From contig CASEVP010000022.1 in the NCBI GenBank assembly GCA_949291345.1, forward strand, positions 1 through 37,721: a stretch of DNA of 37,721 bases, written 5' to 3'. Position 1 is the first letter of the stretch, and every line of letters begins with the position of its first letter. The notes below the pieces were generated by a model. That model was not told the origin of the DNA, did not search any database, and saw only the letters and a list, made by a program, of their open reading frames with translations. The translations under genes were made by a program, and so were the position numbers. This stretch comes from an uncultured Ruminococcus sp. GTDB taxonomy: Bacteria; Bacillota; Clostridia; Oscillospirales; Ruminococcaceae. Below, in pieces: positions 1 to 7,865 of the stretch.

Positions 1-155
1 GTCAAGAATATCTCCATTCCCTCCGATTTGAAATGGCTGAAAAGCATTTCTTCTTACAAGCCTTTCACGGATTTGAACCTCTGATTTTATGCATTTTGAT
101 GGTTTTATCATTTCTTGCCTACTTTTGCTTGACACTAACCAGTAGGGATGATCTC

Positions 156-184
156 TTGCAATGTGCTGGGAAATATGCTATAAT
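156..184 (+). promoter_or_regulatory. Vegetative promoter of the AIM24-family gene
   Basis: A TTGCAA box (156-161) lies 17 nt before TATAAT (179-184), and a TG at 176-177 makes an extended -10. Transcription should start near 191, about 65 nt before the gene's ATG. The same arrangement recurs before the GH94 and rpsJ genes. A separate TTGACA at 129-134 has no matching -10 box. Nothing else is evident in bases 1-155. Confidence 0.75.
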
Positions 185-254
185 GAAATCGTCATTGACT
201 GGATTGTATCCGGTTTTTTTGGATGATATAGAGATAATAATTGGAGGTTATGAC

Positions 255-935
255 ATGCAGTATCAGATTCAGGGACAGCCATATCCGGTTGTCGTTCTCA
301 CACTAAACCCAGGGGAATCTGTCATTTGTCAAAAAGGTGCCATGAGTTGGATGACGCCGAATTTACAGATGCAGACGAAGGGCGGTGGACTGGGAAAAAT
401 GTTTTCCCGTGCGTTTACAGGGGAATCGATGTTTCAGAACATTTATACGTGTCAGGGAGATACACAAGGAATGATCGCTTTTGCTTCTGCGGTACCAGGA
501 GAAATTATGCCGGTGCAGGTATCAGCACAGCGGCAGATCATCGCCCAAAAGTCGGCATTTTTGGCATCGGAGACAGGTGTGAATTATGAAGTGTATTTTC
601 AGAAGCGGATTGCTGGCGGATTTTTTGGCGGTGAAGGATTTCTTATGCAGAAGTTTTCCGGAAACGGTGTACTTTTCTTGGAGATCGACGGCAGTTTGGT
701 TTCGTATGATCTGGCACCTGGGCAGTCGATGCTGATAGACACGGGGAATTTGGCGGCAATGGAGGCAACATGTTCACTCAGTGTGGAAACAGTCAAAGGT
801 GTGGGAAATGTACTGCTGGGCGGCGAAGGTCTATTCAATACAGTTGTCAAAGGCCCGGGACGCATCTGGCTGCAGACTATGCCGCTTTCGGGACTTGCCG
901 GAGCTTTATCAAGAATGATGCCTTCTAGGAAATAA
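255..935 (+). CDS. AIM24/TIGR00266-family protein
   Basis: This 226-residue protein belongs by sequence character to the AIM24 (DUF124, TIGR00266) family of beta-rich proteins. Their bacterial role is not established; the name comes from a yeast mitochondrial protein. Family-like features are the N-terminal glycine-rich segment KGGGLGKMFSRAFTGES, the FFGGEGFLMQKFSGNG stretch in the middle, and a late GGEGLFNTVVKGPGRIWLQT block. There is no signal peptide or membrane segment, so it is probably cytosolic or peripheral. The reading frame is open from 33, but the ATG at 255 is chosen because GGAGG lies 7 nt before it and a promoter sits at 156-184, downstream of the earlier ATG. The gene is monocistronic, with terminators downstream. 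Family assignment is fairly secure; function is not. Confidence 0.8.
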   Translation: MQYQIQGQPYPVVVLTLNPGESVICQKGAMSWMTPNLQMQTKGGGLGKMFSRAFTGESMFQNIYTCQGDTQGMIAFASAVPGEIMPVQVSAQRQIIAQKSAFLASETGVNYEVYFQKRIAGGFFGGEGFLMQKFSGNGVLFLEIDGSLVSYDLAPGQSMLIDTGNLAAMEATCSLSVETVKGVGNVLLGGEGLFNTVVKGPGRIWLQTMPLSGLAGALSRMMPSRK

Positions 936-1013
936 GACATAAGACAGTATTACACAGAGAATGTGCGGCATTGCCGTAAAGAAAAAATCTGTATACGAAA
1001 CCGAAAATCGAGA

Positions 1014-1062
1014 GGCATTTTGACTGCACGGTTTTGGCGAAAAGTCAAGAAATGCCGTTTTT
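1014..1062 (+). terminator. Rho-independent terminator after the AIM24 gene
   Basis: GGCATTT (1014-1020) pairs with AAATGCC (1050-1056), and inside it GACT (1022-1025) pairs with AGTC (1043-1046). A GTTTTTGTTT tail follows. It lies about 80 nt beyond the stop codon. Confidence 0.7.
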
Positions 1063-1115
1063 GTTTGTCGTTTGGTGTACAAAAAAGAGGAAAAGCAATG
1101 CTAGAGTATTTTGAG

Positions 1116-1145
1116 GGAGAACGCATCAGACCGTTCTCCTTTTTT
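1116..1145 (+). terminator. Second, stronger rho-independent terminator
   Basis: GGAGAACG (1116-1123) and CGTTCTCC (1132-1139) form a perfect 8-bp stem with an 8-nt loop, followed by six T residues. With the hairpin at 1014 it makes a tandem terminator separating the AIM24 gene from the sortase operon. No gene is supported between the two hairpins. Confidence 0.85.
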
Positions 1146-1322
1146 CTTTTAGGAATATAATTTCATGTCGATTCTTTTCTGCCGAAGTTGGATCAACCTT
1201 ATTGTGGAAAACGGGAATAATTGTGGAAAGCCGCTTTCTTGTAGGATTATAAAACAAAAGATGGTGGATTTTTGTATGCTGCGCCAATTCTGTCAAAGCC
1301 CTGAAATTCCAAAGCGTACCAC
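1146..1322. other. Intergenic stretch without a gene
   Basis: No credible coding region is seen on either strand. The only pattern noticed is a 10-bp direct repeat, ATTGTGGAAA, at 1201-1210 and 1220-1229, about two helical turns apart and roughly 95-120 bp upstream of the next -35 box. It could be a regulator site, but nothing else supports that. Confidence 0.4.
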
Positions 1323-1351
1323 TTGATTTTTCGGGGAACATCTTGTATAAT
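1323..1351 (+). promoter_or_regulatory. Promoter of the sortase operon
   Basis: TTGATT (1323-1328) is followed after 17 nt by TATAAT (1346-1351). Transcription should start near 1358, which leaves a leader of about 180 nt before the first start codon at 1540. Confidence 0.75.
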
Positions 1352-1357
1352 TAGAGA

Positions 1358-1539
1358 AAAAGGAGCCGGCTTGCGGGAGGTATATGAGACGAGTGTCCGC
1401 AGGAACGGCAAATCAATCTCAATGCGTGAATCCGCCGATAAGACAGGTTTTGTGCGGTAATGACGCAGAAGAACGTTTCCGAATGTGTATCGGTGGACAG
1501 GTTTGCCCATCGGTGCCAATAGAAAGAAAGGATATTTTT
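1358..1539 (+). other. Long untranslated leader of the sortase operon
   Basis: This leader of about 180 nt separates the promoter from the ATG at 1540. An in-frame ATG at 1384 follows a GGAGG box by only 3 nt. Starting there would put a 52-residue polar extension in front of an obvious signal peptide, so the segment is treated as leader. It matches no riboswitch consensus I recognise and has no clear terminator. Confidence 0.4.
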
Positions 1540-2307
1540 ATGAAATATTATCAGAAGAAACTGTTTGGATTGCTTGGTGCGGCATGTGTAATTACAGCAA
1601 TTGGAACAGGTGCGTTTACAGTATCGGCAACAACAGTCAACGATGTCATTGCACATGCGTATGCTGTTGGATTACCGGAATCGCAGATACAGCAGTGTAT
1701 TAATCAGTATGGCGGCGGTACGTATACGTCGGAACAGTGCGATCAGGCGATCGAATTGCTTGATCAGTGGGCGGCAGAACGGGATCAGGCGATCCAAGAT
1801 ACTGTGGATCAGGCGGCAGGAAACGGAACATCTGGTACCACAACATCTGCCAATCAGGCAACAGAAAATGGGACGCAGAGTATAACAACATCAACGCGTC
1901 CGACGGAACAAGAGTTTATTCAGATGCCTCTGAAAGATAAAGTATCGTATATCAACAGCTTGCCGGAAAAAGAACGTACGGAGTTTATCAACCAGATGAG
2001 CAATGAGGAACGTAATAGTTTTCTGAAGGAACTGGATACGGATAAACAGCTCAGTATTATCTCCAGTCTCATCGACATAGGTGATGCATTTGACGTTAGC
2101 TTTTCCGTGGATACCGTGTCGGAGGATGGTATTGCCATCAGTGCACGGGATGCGAACGGCAACTTGATTGATGTCACCACATTTGGAAATACGGTAGAAG
2201 AAACAGGTATTCCATATACTGTGCCGATTCTGGCAGGTGGCAGTGCAATTCTGTTGGCAGCAGCCGGCATTGGAGTACTGGTGTATCGCAGCGGAAGAAA
2301 ACAGTGA
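1540..2307 (+). CDS. Secreted, C-terminally anchored surface protein (probable sortase substrate)
   Basis: This 255-residue protein has an N-terminal signal peptide (KKLFGLLGAACVITAIGTGA, ending near SATT) and a low-complexity Gln/Thr/Asn/Gly-rich region at about 85-125. A charged helical stretch follows at about 130-180 (MPLKDKVSYINSLPEKERTE). The C-terminus resembles a cell-wall sorting signal: IPYTVP at 224-229, a hydrophobic segment at about 230-249, and the basic tail RSGRKQ. There is no LPXTG. The gene lies 10 nt upstream of a sortase gene, which suggests it is the dedicated substrate. The start at 1540 is supported by AAAGG 8 nt upstream and by the signal peptide. No close family is recognised. 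Simple membrane anchoring without sortase processing remains possible. Confidence 0.75.
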   Translation: MKYYQKKLFGLLGAACVITAIGTGAFTVSATTVNDVIAHAYAVGLPESQIQQCINQYGGGTYTSEQCDQAIELLDQWAAERDQAIQDTVDQAAGNGTSGTTTSANQATENGTQSITTSTRPTEQEFIQMPLKDKVSYINSLPEKERTEFINQMSNEERNSFLKELDTDKQLSIISSLIDIGDAFDVSFSVDTVSEDGIAISARDANGNLIDVTTFGNTVEETGIPYTVPILAGGSAILLAAAGIGVLVYRSGRKQ

Positions 2308-2317
2308 GGAAGACTAC

Positions 2318-3049
2318 ATGAGAAAATTTGCAGAAAATAGAGGAAATCTGCCGTTGATAGCACAGATATTGCTGCCTGTTCTGGTGACGTTTTTGTGTGC
2401 CGGAATTGTGTTGCTTTGCGGCATACGTCCTTTTGAAAAAGTACAGACTTATCTTCGTGTGGCATTTATGGACAGCAGCGGTACTAGTACCGTCTCCGGC
2501 GGTACGCCCGGACTTCAGATTGTGGAAACGGAAATTGACACGGATTATGACGGCGAAACCAGTACCGAGGGTGCGGCTGTAATTCCCAGATATGGGAGTC
2601 AGTATGCGATTATCGAGGCAAAATCTATCGAATTATATGCACCGGTGTATTGGGGCGGCGGTGCAGAACTGTTGGAAAGAGGCGCCTGTCAGACACCGGC
2701 GTCTGCGGCATTTGGCAGTGCAGGGAACTCTGTGGTAAGCGCTCACGTCAATACGTTTTTCCAGCGTCTGGATGACCTGCAAACAGGAGAAATTGTAACG
2801 GTTTATACCAGTTATGGGAAATTTACTTACGAAGTAACTGAAGAAATTGCATTTGATGCCTCCGATAAATCCTACCTCAAAAAAACGGAAGATGACCGAT
2901 TGACGATGTATACCTGTGAAATGCAGCTTTTTGGCTCTTCTAAAAAACGTGTGGGCGTTGTTTGCAAGCTGACAGATCGTGCATACTATATTGATGCAGA
3001 TACGCAGATGACCCAGCAGACGACAGAAGGGGGGACGACGGTATCATGA
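2318..3049 (+). CDS. Sortase family transpeptidase
   Basis: This 243-residue membrane-bound sortase cleaves a C-terminal sorting motif and links the protein to a cell-surface nucleophile. An N-terminal membrane anchor (about 13-37, LIAQILLPVLVTFLCAGIVL) precedes a variable linker and the beta-barrel catalytic domain (about 100-235). The triad can be placed: His143 in SAHVNTFF, Cys200 in the TLXTC-like motif TMYTC, and Arg211 in SSKKRVGVV. The His motif lacks the usual GH-R form, which argues against a typical housekeeping SrtA; I would call it class D/E-like without certainty. The ATG at 2318 follows GAGGA by 7 nt. The gene sits 10 nt after its likely substrate and overlaps the next gene by ATGA, so all three should be co-translated. 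Confidence 0.85.
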   Translation: MRKFAENRGNLPLIAQILLPVLVTFLCAGIVLLCGIRPFEKVQTYLRVAFMDSSGTSTVSGGTPGLQIVETEIDTDYDGETSTEGAAVIPRYGSQYAIIEAKSIELYAPVYWGGGAELLERGACQTPASAAFGSAGNSVVSAHVNTFFQRLDDLQTGEIVTVYTSYGKFTYEVTEEIAFDASDKSYLKKTEDDRLTMYTCEMQLFGSSKKRVGVVCKLTDRAYYIDADTQMTQQTTEGGTTVS

Positions 3050-3909
3050 GTGCAGCCAAAACAACCAAGCAGGGTGTTGGAAGATTACTTTTACGAATTG
3101 TTTTCAGTATTTTGCTGACGTTTACAATTTTGGGTACAGTTGGCTTCGGCATAGGTGCATATGTACTGCATTCTCCGACTTTGCTGTTGTCACAGATAGA
3201 CAAGCAGGATGCTGCAAAAAAAGTGCATGACGCTTTGCAGCAGAAATATGCGCTTGCATATCATACTACAGCGGTGCCATCAGAAGTATACATGGATGTG
3301 CTGACAGAGGAATGGCTTGAAACGGCAATGAAAACTTATGTGAAGGAGAATTACTCCTTGAATAAAACGTCCGATGCCATTGATTTTACTGCATTGCAAG
3401 AGTCTATTACCACATATTTTGAAACTTATGCTGAGGAAAATGCATATGCAAAAGATGAAACCTATACTGAGAAACTGGAAGAGACCATTTCTGATGCCGA
3501 GAAAACTGTTAACAGTGCAATAGATGTATTCCATTTAAATACGATGTATCGTGCGGGCATACTTCAAAAGTTCCTCAATCTGGGAACATTTCAAGTTTGG
3601 ATCGGTCTGATTGGCTGCGGCGTGCTGACAGCAGTATTACTGTTGCTGCTGCACCGGATGTACTTTGCCGGTATGGGTCTGTTTGCGGCAGGGGTGCTGC
3701 TGACAGTGCCTTCATTGGTGGTCTGGGCAGGCGGATATATTTCTCGTTTTGCTTTGAAAGATGCGGCGGTGTATGCGGTGTTTACCGGTACGATGTATCA
3801 TTTGCTGTATCTGTTGCTGGGCATCGGTATCATACTTTTTGTGATAGGACTTGTGCTGACGGGAATCGCTATTGTGCGAAGCCGAAAACGAGAGACAGCC
3901 AAAGCATAG
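3046..3909 (+). CDS. Multi-pass membrane protein of the sortase operon
   Basis: This 287-residue protein has one N-terminal membrane segment (about 18-40), an outside-facing, mostly helical acidic domain (about 45-175, rich in Glu, Thr and Tyr), and three membrane segments at about 185-205, 207-227 and 248-275, ending in the basic tail RSRKRETAKA. It starts inside the sortase stop codon (ATGA overlap), so translation is probably coupled. I recognise no family. Its position suggests a partner of the sortase or its substrate, for example an assembly or sensing component; this is inference from context only. Confidence 0.7.
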   Translation: MSAAKTTKQGVGRLLLRIVFSILLTFTILGTVGFGIGAYVLHSPTLLLSQIDKQDAAKKVHDALQQKYALAYHTTAVPSEVYMDVLTEEWLETAMKTYVKENYSLNKTSDAIDFTALQESITTYFETYAEENAYAKDETYTEKLEETISDAEKTVNSAIDVFHLNTMYRAGILQKFLNLGTFQVWIGLIGCGVLTAVLLLLLHRMYFAGMGLFAAGVLLTVPSLVVWAGGYISRFALKDAAVYAVFTGTMYHLLYLLLGIGIILFVIGLVLTGIAIVRSRKRETAKA

Positions 3910-3978
3910 AGATGATTTGGCATCTTGTAACAATACAGAGAAATGTTGTAGAAATGGAAAGGGGAGAAAGAGGGGGAT

Positions 3979-4476
3979 ATGGGAAAAGCCATTTGTTTCA
4001 CGGGGCATCGGCAAATCGCCATGTCAGAAGTGCACACGCTTTTGGAAAAACTGCGTCGTATCCTGCGTACGGCGATAACAGAGGGGTTTTCTGAATTCTA
4101 CTGTGGTGGTGCGGTCGGCTGGGATACCTATTGCGGTATGGTGGTACTGGAACTGCGGGAACAATATCCCGACATTCATTTGCACCTGGTGCTGCCCTGT
4201 CCGCCTGAGGAACAGGTGATGTATTATACTGAACTGCAAAAAAGATTATATTATCAAGTGTATGAGCGTGCAGACAGTCGGGTAATCATCAGTATGGTGC
4301 ATCATAAAAACTGTATGCGGGAGCGGAATCAGCGTTTGGTAGATGCGGCAGATTGCTGCATTTGCTATTTCCGGCAGAATGCCGCGCGAACTGGAACGGG
4401 GCAGACGGTGCGTATGGCAAAGAAAAAGGGAATACCAGTAGCCAATCTGAGTACAAAGGAGATAACATGGGAGTGA
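3979..4476 (+). CDS. SLOG-family protein (DUF1273/YpsA-like)
   Basis: This 165-residue protein begins with the CFTGHR motif and continues with a GGAVGWDT glycine loop, both typical of the YpsA/DUF1273 branch of the SLOG superfamily. These are Rossmann-like folds thought to bind nucleotide-derived ligands. A later CICYFRQNAARTGTGQTVRMA segment fits the C-terminal part of the fold. No membrane or signal sequence is present. In Bacillus subtilis YpsA has been tied to division and stress phenotypes, but whether this protein shares that role is unknown. The ATG at 3979 follows a purine-rich GGGGAGAAAGAGGGGG tract. Its stop lies 8 nt before the next gene, suggesting a two-gene unit. Confidence 0.8.
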   Translation: MGKAICFTGHRQIAMSEVHTLLEKLRRILRTAITEGFSEFYCGGAVGWDTYCGMVVLELREQYPDIHLHLVLPCPPEEQVMYYTELQKRLYYQVYERADSRVIISMVHHKNCMRERNQRLVDAADCCICYFRQNAARTGTGQTVRMAKKKGIPVANLSTKEITWE

Positions 4477-4483
4477 AACAAGA

Positions 4484-5410
4484 ATGATCTATACTGTAAC
4501 TTGTAATCCATCGCTGGATTATCGCATGGAACTGGAGCAGCTGCGGATTGGCAAGACCAATCGAGCCCGTCGAACGGGAGTGCTTGCAGGCGGAAAGGGG
4601 CTGAATGTGTCGGCGGTGCTGCACGAGTTGGGACAGGACAATACGGCGCTAGGCTTTGTAGCTGGTTTTGTAGGAGATGAGATTCGACTGTGTATGGAGC
4701 GGCAGGGCTGTCGGTGTGCGTTTGTGCAGTTGACGGAGGGGTGTTCGCGGATTAATGTGAAATTGCAAGGCGGAGAGACGACCACAGAACTCAACGCGCC
4801 GGGACCGGAGATCACAGTCGATGCCAGGCAGTCGTTAGAACAGCAACTGGACGCACTTCAGGACGGCGATGTACTGGTGCTGGCAGGGAGCGTTCCGGAT
4901 TCAATGGGACAAACGGTATATAGTGATTGGTTGGCAAAGATGGAAAAAAAGAAGATTCTGTCAGTGGTAGATGCGTTTGGGGAACAGTTGATCCATACAC
5001 TGGCACATCACCCGTTTCTGATTAAGCCAAATCACCATGAATTGGGGGCATTGTTCGGCGTATCAGTGACTACACGGGAGCAGGCAGCGGTATATGGCAG
5101 AAAGCTTTTGGAACAGGGTGCACAGAACGTGCTGGTTTCTATGTCCGGAAAAGGAGCGGTACTTTGTGCAGCAGATGGTAATGTGTATTATCAAGCACCG
5201 GCGAAGGGCACGGTTGTTCATGCGGTAGGTGCAGGAGATTCTATGATAGCCGGATTTTTGACAGGGTGGCTGGAGACAAAAACGTATCAATCGGCACTGC
5301 ATTTAGGGGCGGCGGCAGGTGCTGCTACTGCGTTTTCTTCATCCCTTGGGAAAGGTACAGAGATTCGTGCGATTGCAAAGACATTGGAATTTTCAGAGAT
5401 CATAGAATAG
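4484..5410 (+). CDS. 1-phosphofructokinase-type sugar kinase (PfkB family)
   Basis: This 308-residue cytosolic kinase of the PfkB/ribokinase family most likely converts fructose-1-phosphate to fructose-1,6-bisphosphate; tagatose-6-phosphate kinase is the main alternative. It starts with the family's MIYTVTCNPSLDY block and has the sugar-binding AGGKGLNVS motif near residue 37. The C-terminal ATP-site signature AVGAGDSMIAGF lies near residue 250 and carries the catalytic Asp. Its length is normal for the family. The ATG at 4484 has only a weak GGGAG box inside the end of the preceding gene, so the two are probably translated together. No fructose PTS or regulator gene is adjacent, which weakens a substrate call from context. 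Confidence 0.82.
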   Translation: MIYTVTCNPSLDYRMELEQLRIGKTNRARRTGVLAGGKGLNVSAVLHELGQDNTALGFVAGFVGDEIRLCMERQGCRCAFVQLTEGCSRINVKLQGGETTTELNAPGPEITVDARQSLEQQLDALQDGDVLVLAGSVPDSMGQTVYSDWLAKMEKKKILSVVDAFGEQLIHTLAHHPFLIKPNHHELGALFGVSVTTREQAAVYGRKLLEQGAQNVLVSMSGKGAVLCAADGNVYYQAPAKGTVVHAVGAGDSMIAGFLTGWLETKTYQSALHLGAAAGAATAFSSSLGKGTEIRAIAKTLEFSEIIE

Positions 5411-5449
5411 GTGCATTGTCGGAGAAAAATGCCGATTGCATGAAGAAGG

Positions 5450-5486
5450 GCTGTTGCATACAAAATGCAATGGCTTTTTGTTTTTT
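5450..5486 (+). terminator. Rho-independent terminator after the PfkB-family gene
   Basis: GCTGTTGCAT (5450-5459) pairs with ATGCAATGGC (5465-5474), two pairs being G-T wobbles, around the loop ACAAA. The tail is TTTTTGTTTTTT. It lies 40 nt after the stop codon. Confidence 0.88.
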
Positions 5487-5503
5487 AATCTGTGCGTTAT
5501 TTG

Positions 5504-5617
5504 ATAAGGCAATACCGTACGAGCATGGTGCATCTATTTACACTGCTGTGGATAAAAAGAAAAGGCAATACCACACAAAATGCGTTTTTCTGCATGTTAT
5601 GTGTGGTATTGCCTTAT
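5504..5617. repeat. 114-bp element bounded by a 13-bp perfect inverted repeat
   Basis: ATAAGGCAATACC at 5504-5516 is exactly inverted as GGTATTGCCTTAT at 5605-5617. A third, direct copy of AAGGCAATACC lies at 5562-5572. The arrangement could be a tiny non-autonomous mobile element with terminal inverted repeats, or a terminator region with alternative pairings. No target-site duplication and no coding potential are seen. Confidence 0.5.
5554..5615 (-). terminator. Terminator of the minus-strand phage-like cassette
   Basis: A perfect 16-bp stem (5562-5577 with 5600-5615) encloses a 22-nt loop. Read on the minus strand it is followed by TTTTCTTTTTATC, a good U-tract, and it lies about 30 nt beyond the stop codon of the last cassette gene. 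The plus-strand side has no good U-tract, so it mainly serves the minus strand. Confidence 0.78.
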
Positions 5618-5642
5618 AAAATTTCTTTGTAACGATAAGAAA

Positions 5643-6596
5643 TCAGGATTGGTCAGAGGAAGAAAAAAAGGCGTCTTCATATGCTTCTAGACGAGTACGG
5701 ATGCCGCTCTGATTCCCCGTCATGCAGATGTGGGTAATTGGAGCATTTTGTACTAGGGTACCATAGGTCAGCCGGTCTCCAAGAATTGCTGGGACTGCAC
5801 CGGGACAGTCGAAATAATAGGAGAATAAGCCGCGTTCGGCAAATTTTTGGCGGTAGATCAGAGCTTGGTCAGGGTCATAGAGATACTGTCTGTCCAGCGG
5901 AAGATGCTTGGTACGGACGATGCCGTAAGAAACGGCTGTCGCATCGGTTTGATGGAATTTTCCGTAAGTACCGTCTGCATCCGCCATGTAATAATCGCTG
6001 TAAATGCAGGAATGGTTGGCGGTGATGCCCATGCGCAGAAGAGAATTTGCTTGGAGAGAATAGGTGTGGTATGAAGTAGGCAGATGCATGCGGATTTCGT
6101 TGGCGTGACAGATAAAGGGGTATCGTTGGCAGAGCTTGTATGTCAGATGAACAATGCCATCCCACATACTGGCGTTGTCCTTCACAAAAAGGTAGTTGCT
6201 GGTGTCTGTATTTCGCTCCCAGGTAATTTCTGAAGGAAGCTGGATAAAATTTTCCATCAGACTGTCCAGAGATGTGGCGCTGTGCAGACCCGGTTCCAAC
6301 TGATTGTGCATGAGCATGGCGGTAAGTCCACGGGATGAAAATCGGAGGCAGGTGACTCCTTTTTCCTGTATCAAACAAAAGGAATCTACCGTACCCAGAT
6401 GCATCTCCTCGTCATCAATGCGGAATTGTATTCGGTAGATGTCTCGGAAAGTCTCCGGCGAGAAGGTGCCGTAAGCTGTTCCGGAAAAAAGACTGTAGGG
6501 TGTGTAAACCTGCTTGTCCAACCGAAAGGTGGCAATGCCTTCGCTTACGGTGACTTGTCCGGATTTGGTGATGAAACATAGTTTTAGTGTACTCAT
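5643..6596 (-). CDS. Phage tail/baseplate hub-like protein
   Basis: This 317-residue protein is the last gene of the cassette. Its pattern resembles the gpD/gp27-type hub fold of phage late-control D or XkdQ-like proteins: an N-terminal beta region with FSGTAYGTF and a VDSFCLIQEKG strand pair, then a central FSSRGLTAMLMHNQLEPG segment. A DNASMWDGIVHLTYKL helix follows, leading into a strand that matches the domain swap seen in hub proteins. No signal peptide or enzyme motif is seen. The start overlaps the preceding gene by ATGA. The family call rests on pattern recognition, so a generic tail protein is the safe reading. It is odd for a hub gene to lack a neighbouring tape-measure gene. Confidence 0.55.
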   Translation of the reverse strand: MSTLKLCFITKSGQVTVSEGIATFRLDKQVYTPYSLFSGTAYGTFSPETFRDIYRIQFRIDDEEMHLGTVDSFCLIQEKGVTCLRFSSRGLTAMLMHNQLEPGLHSATSLDSLMENFIQLPSEITWERNTDTSNYLFVKDNASMWDGIVHLTYKLCQRYPFICHANEIRMHLPTSYHTYSLQANSLLRMGITANHSCIYSDYYMADADGTYGKFHQTDATAVSYGIVRTKHLPLDRQYLYDPDQALIYRQKFAERGLFSYYFDCPGAVPAILGDRLTYGTLVQNAPITHICMTGNQSGIRTRLEAYEDAFFSSSDQS

Positions 6597-7048
6597 ACGA
6601 TTTTCGCCGCCTCCGTCTGTATTGTTGTTTCTGTTCCAGTGTCAGGTTCTGTTTCATCAGGTACTTTCGTGAGAGGAGAAGAGATGAGAATATCCAACTC
6701 ACAAGAAAGTGTACCACGGGTTGCTTCTTCGGAAATGGTATAGCCCACAAGAGAGGCGGCGAAACAGCGGATGCCCCGTAGAGTAAAGGCAAAGCGAACC
6801 TTGTTGTAAAGAATATCATCAAGGGGAATAAGGACTTCAGCGGGGTCGTCTAGAAAGAAAAAGCTGCCTTTAAGGTGTAGTGTTCTGGTTTTGCAGAAGG
6901 AATTTGTCATGTACCGGCTGCCGGTGACGCTGCCTTGTTCTGCATGGGTGCATGCGGCAGAGAGGCACCATGACTGGGCATGAAAGTCTAAAGTATCAAT
7001 GGTGATGTGAAAACTTCTTGGAGGAACGGTATGAAAATATGCACTCAT
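6593..7048 (-). CDS. Unrecognised phage tail-like protein
   Basis: This 151-residue, beta-rich protein ends in an acidic Thr/Glu-rich tail (DETEPDTGTETTIQTEAAK). I do not recognise a family. The alternating strand pattern (HLKGSFFFLDDPAEVLIPLD, then FAFTLRGIRCFAASLVGYTI) and the position just before a hub-like gene suggest a small tail-tube or baseplate component. ATG and stop codons overlap both neighbours by four bases, which shows tight translational coupling within the cassette. It appears intact. Confidence 0.5.
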   Translation of the reverse strand: MSAYFHTVPPRSFHITIDTLDFHAQSWCLSAACTHAEQGSVTGSRYMTNSFCKTRTLHLKGSFFFLDDPAEVLIPLDDILYNKVRFAFTLRGIRCFAASLVGYTISEEATRGTLSCELDILISSPLTKVPDETEPDTGTETTIQTEAAKIV

Positions 7049-7467
7049 GAGAGAATGCCCGCCTCCTCTCGTTTGGTCATCCGTGCAATGCCGTATAAAG
7101 AAAAAATACCGGAAACGGCAGATTTTTGCAGTGGTTTTGCAATTGTCAGGGGATCGAGCTGCAGGCAGTCAATGGAACAGCCGGAGGAGAACATACCGGA
7201 AAGAACAGAAGAGCAGAAGCTGTTTTGGAGCACAAGTGCATCTGTTTCCTTTGGTGCCAAAAGGGTAATTTGGGGTTGAAGCAAAAAAGGATAAAATAGA
7301 TATTGATTGTTTAGAAAAGGAGTTTGAAGTTTAGTGGAGTGAATGTCCAAGGTGAGAAACCAGTCTGCACGTTCAGCAAAAGGCGTGCTGTCAAAAGCGT
7401 AATATACGGGCCACGAGACACGATTTTCTAGGGCGGCTTTCAAATCCTTAAGAATAACAGTGATCAA
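7045..7467 (-). CDS. Probable phage head-tail or tail-completion protein
   Basis: This 140-residue protein is not assigned to a family. It starts MITVILKDLKAALENRV, a short helix and strand opening seen in small tail-completion proteins, followed by several beta strands. The start is a TTG at 7467: on the minus strand AGGAGGTG lies about 8 nt upstream, and no ATG fits better. Its location after the connector-like gene matches where tail-terminator proteins are found in siphophages. The functional call is inference from order. Confidence 0.5.
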   Translation of the reverse strand: MITVILKDLKAALENRVSWPVYYAFDSTPFAERADWFLTLDIHSTKLQTPFLNNQYLFYPFLLQPQITLLAPKETDALVLQNSFCSSVLSGMFSSGCSIDCLQLDPLTIAKPLQKSAVSGIFSLYGIARMTKREEAGILS

Positions 7468-7488
7468 GGAGCAAACACCTCCTAAAAT

Positions 7489-7842
7489 TTAAACAGCAGC
7501 AAAGACGAAGGTTTCATCTTTGAGGAGACTGCGGCAAAGTCCTTGGTAGGATTGTACCAGACAGCGTGCAAAATTTAGTTTTTGGGCGGCGTCCGTGTTC
7601 TGCGCAATGGTGCCGGCAAAGGTACAGGCGGCTCTGTCTCTGGCGGCGGTAATTTCAATATACCGCAAAAATGCCACAGCGGCTGCTAGATAGGAAAGTC
7701 TGGCGTCGGTATCGTCCGTATCGTCCAACAGCATTTGGCGAACCTCCTGCTGTGCCATTTCCAAGATAGAGGCATATGTTTCCGCCAGTACATCTTCTCC
7801 GGCGAATAGTCCGAATAACAGGGCAATTTGTTGAGAATTCAT
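7489..7842 (-). CDS. Helical head-tail connector-like protein
   Basis: This 117-residue, mostly alpha-helical protein (SQQIALLFGLFAGEDVLAET, then a helix with AAAVAFLRYIEITAARDRAA) has the size and helical pattern of gp6/YqbG-like head completion proteins that bind under the portal. The ATG at 7842 is chosen over an upstream start because AAAGGAG lies 8 nt before it. The gene directly follows the capsid protease, a usual place for connectors. Sequence alone does not prove the family. Confidence 0.5.
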   Translation of the reverse strand: MNSQQIALLFGLFAGEDVLAETYASILEMAQQEVRQMLLDDTDDTDARLSYLAAAVAFLRYIEITAARDRAACTFAGTIAQNTDAAQKLNFARCLVQSYQGLCRSLLKDETFVFAAV

Positions 7843-7865
7843 AAATATTCTCCTTTCAGAAAAAA

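Noticed and set aside
1098..1159. Short 20-codon frame with a purine-rich upstream tract
   Set aside because: It runs straight through the terminator hairpin at 1116-1145, so the coding look is a by-product of that structure.
1384..1539. In-frame N-terminal extension of the surface protein, with a GGAGG just before the ATG at 1384
   Set aside because: Spacing is only 3 nt and the extension would bury a clear signal peptide that begins at 1540.
5266..5619. 117-codon plus-strand frame over the end of the PfkB-family gene
   Set aside because: It overlaps a well-supported gene in another frame and crosses two terminators.
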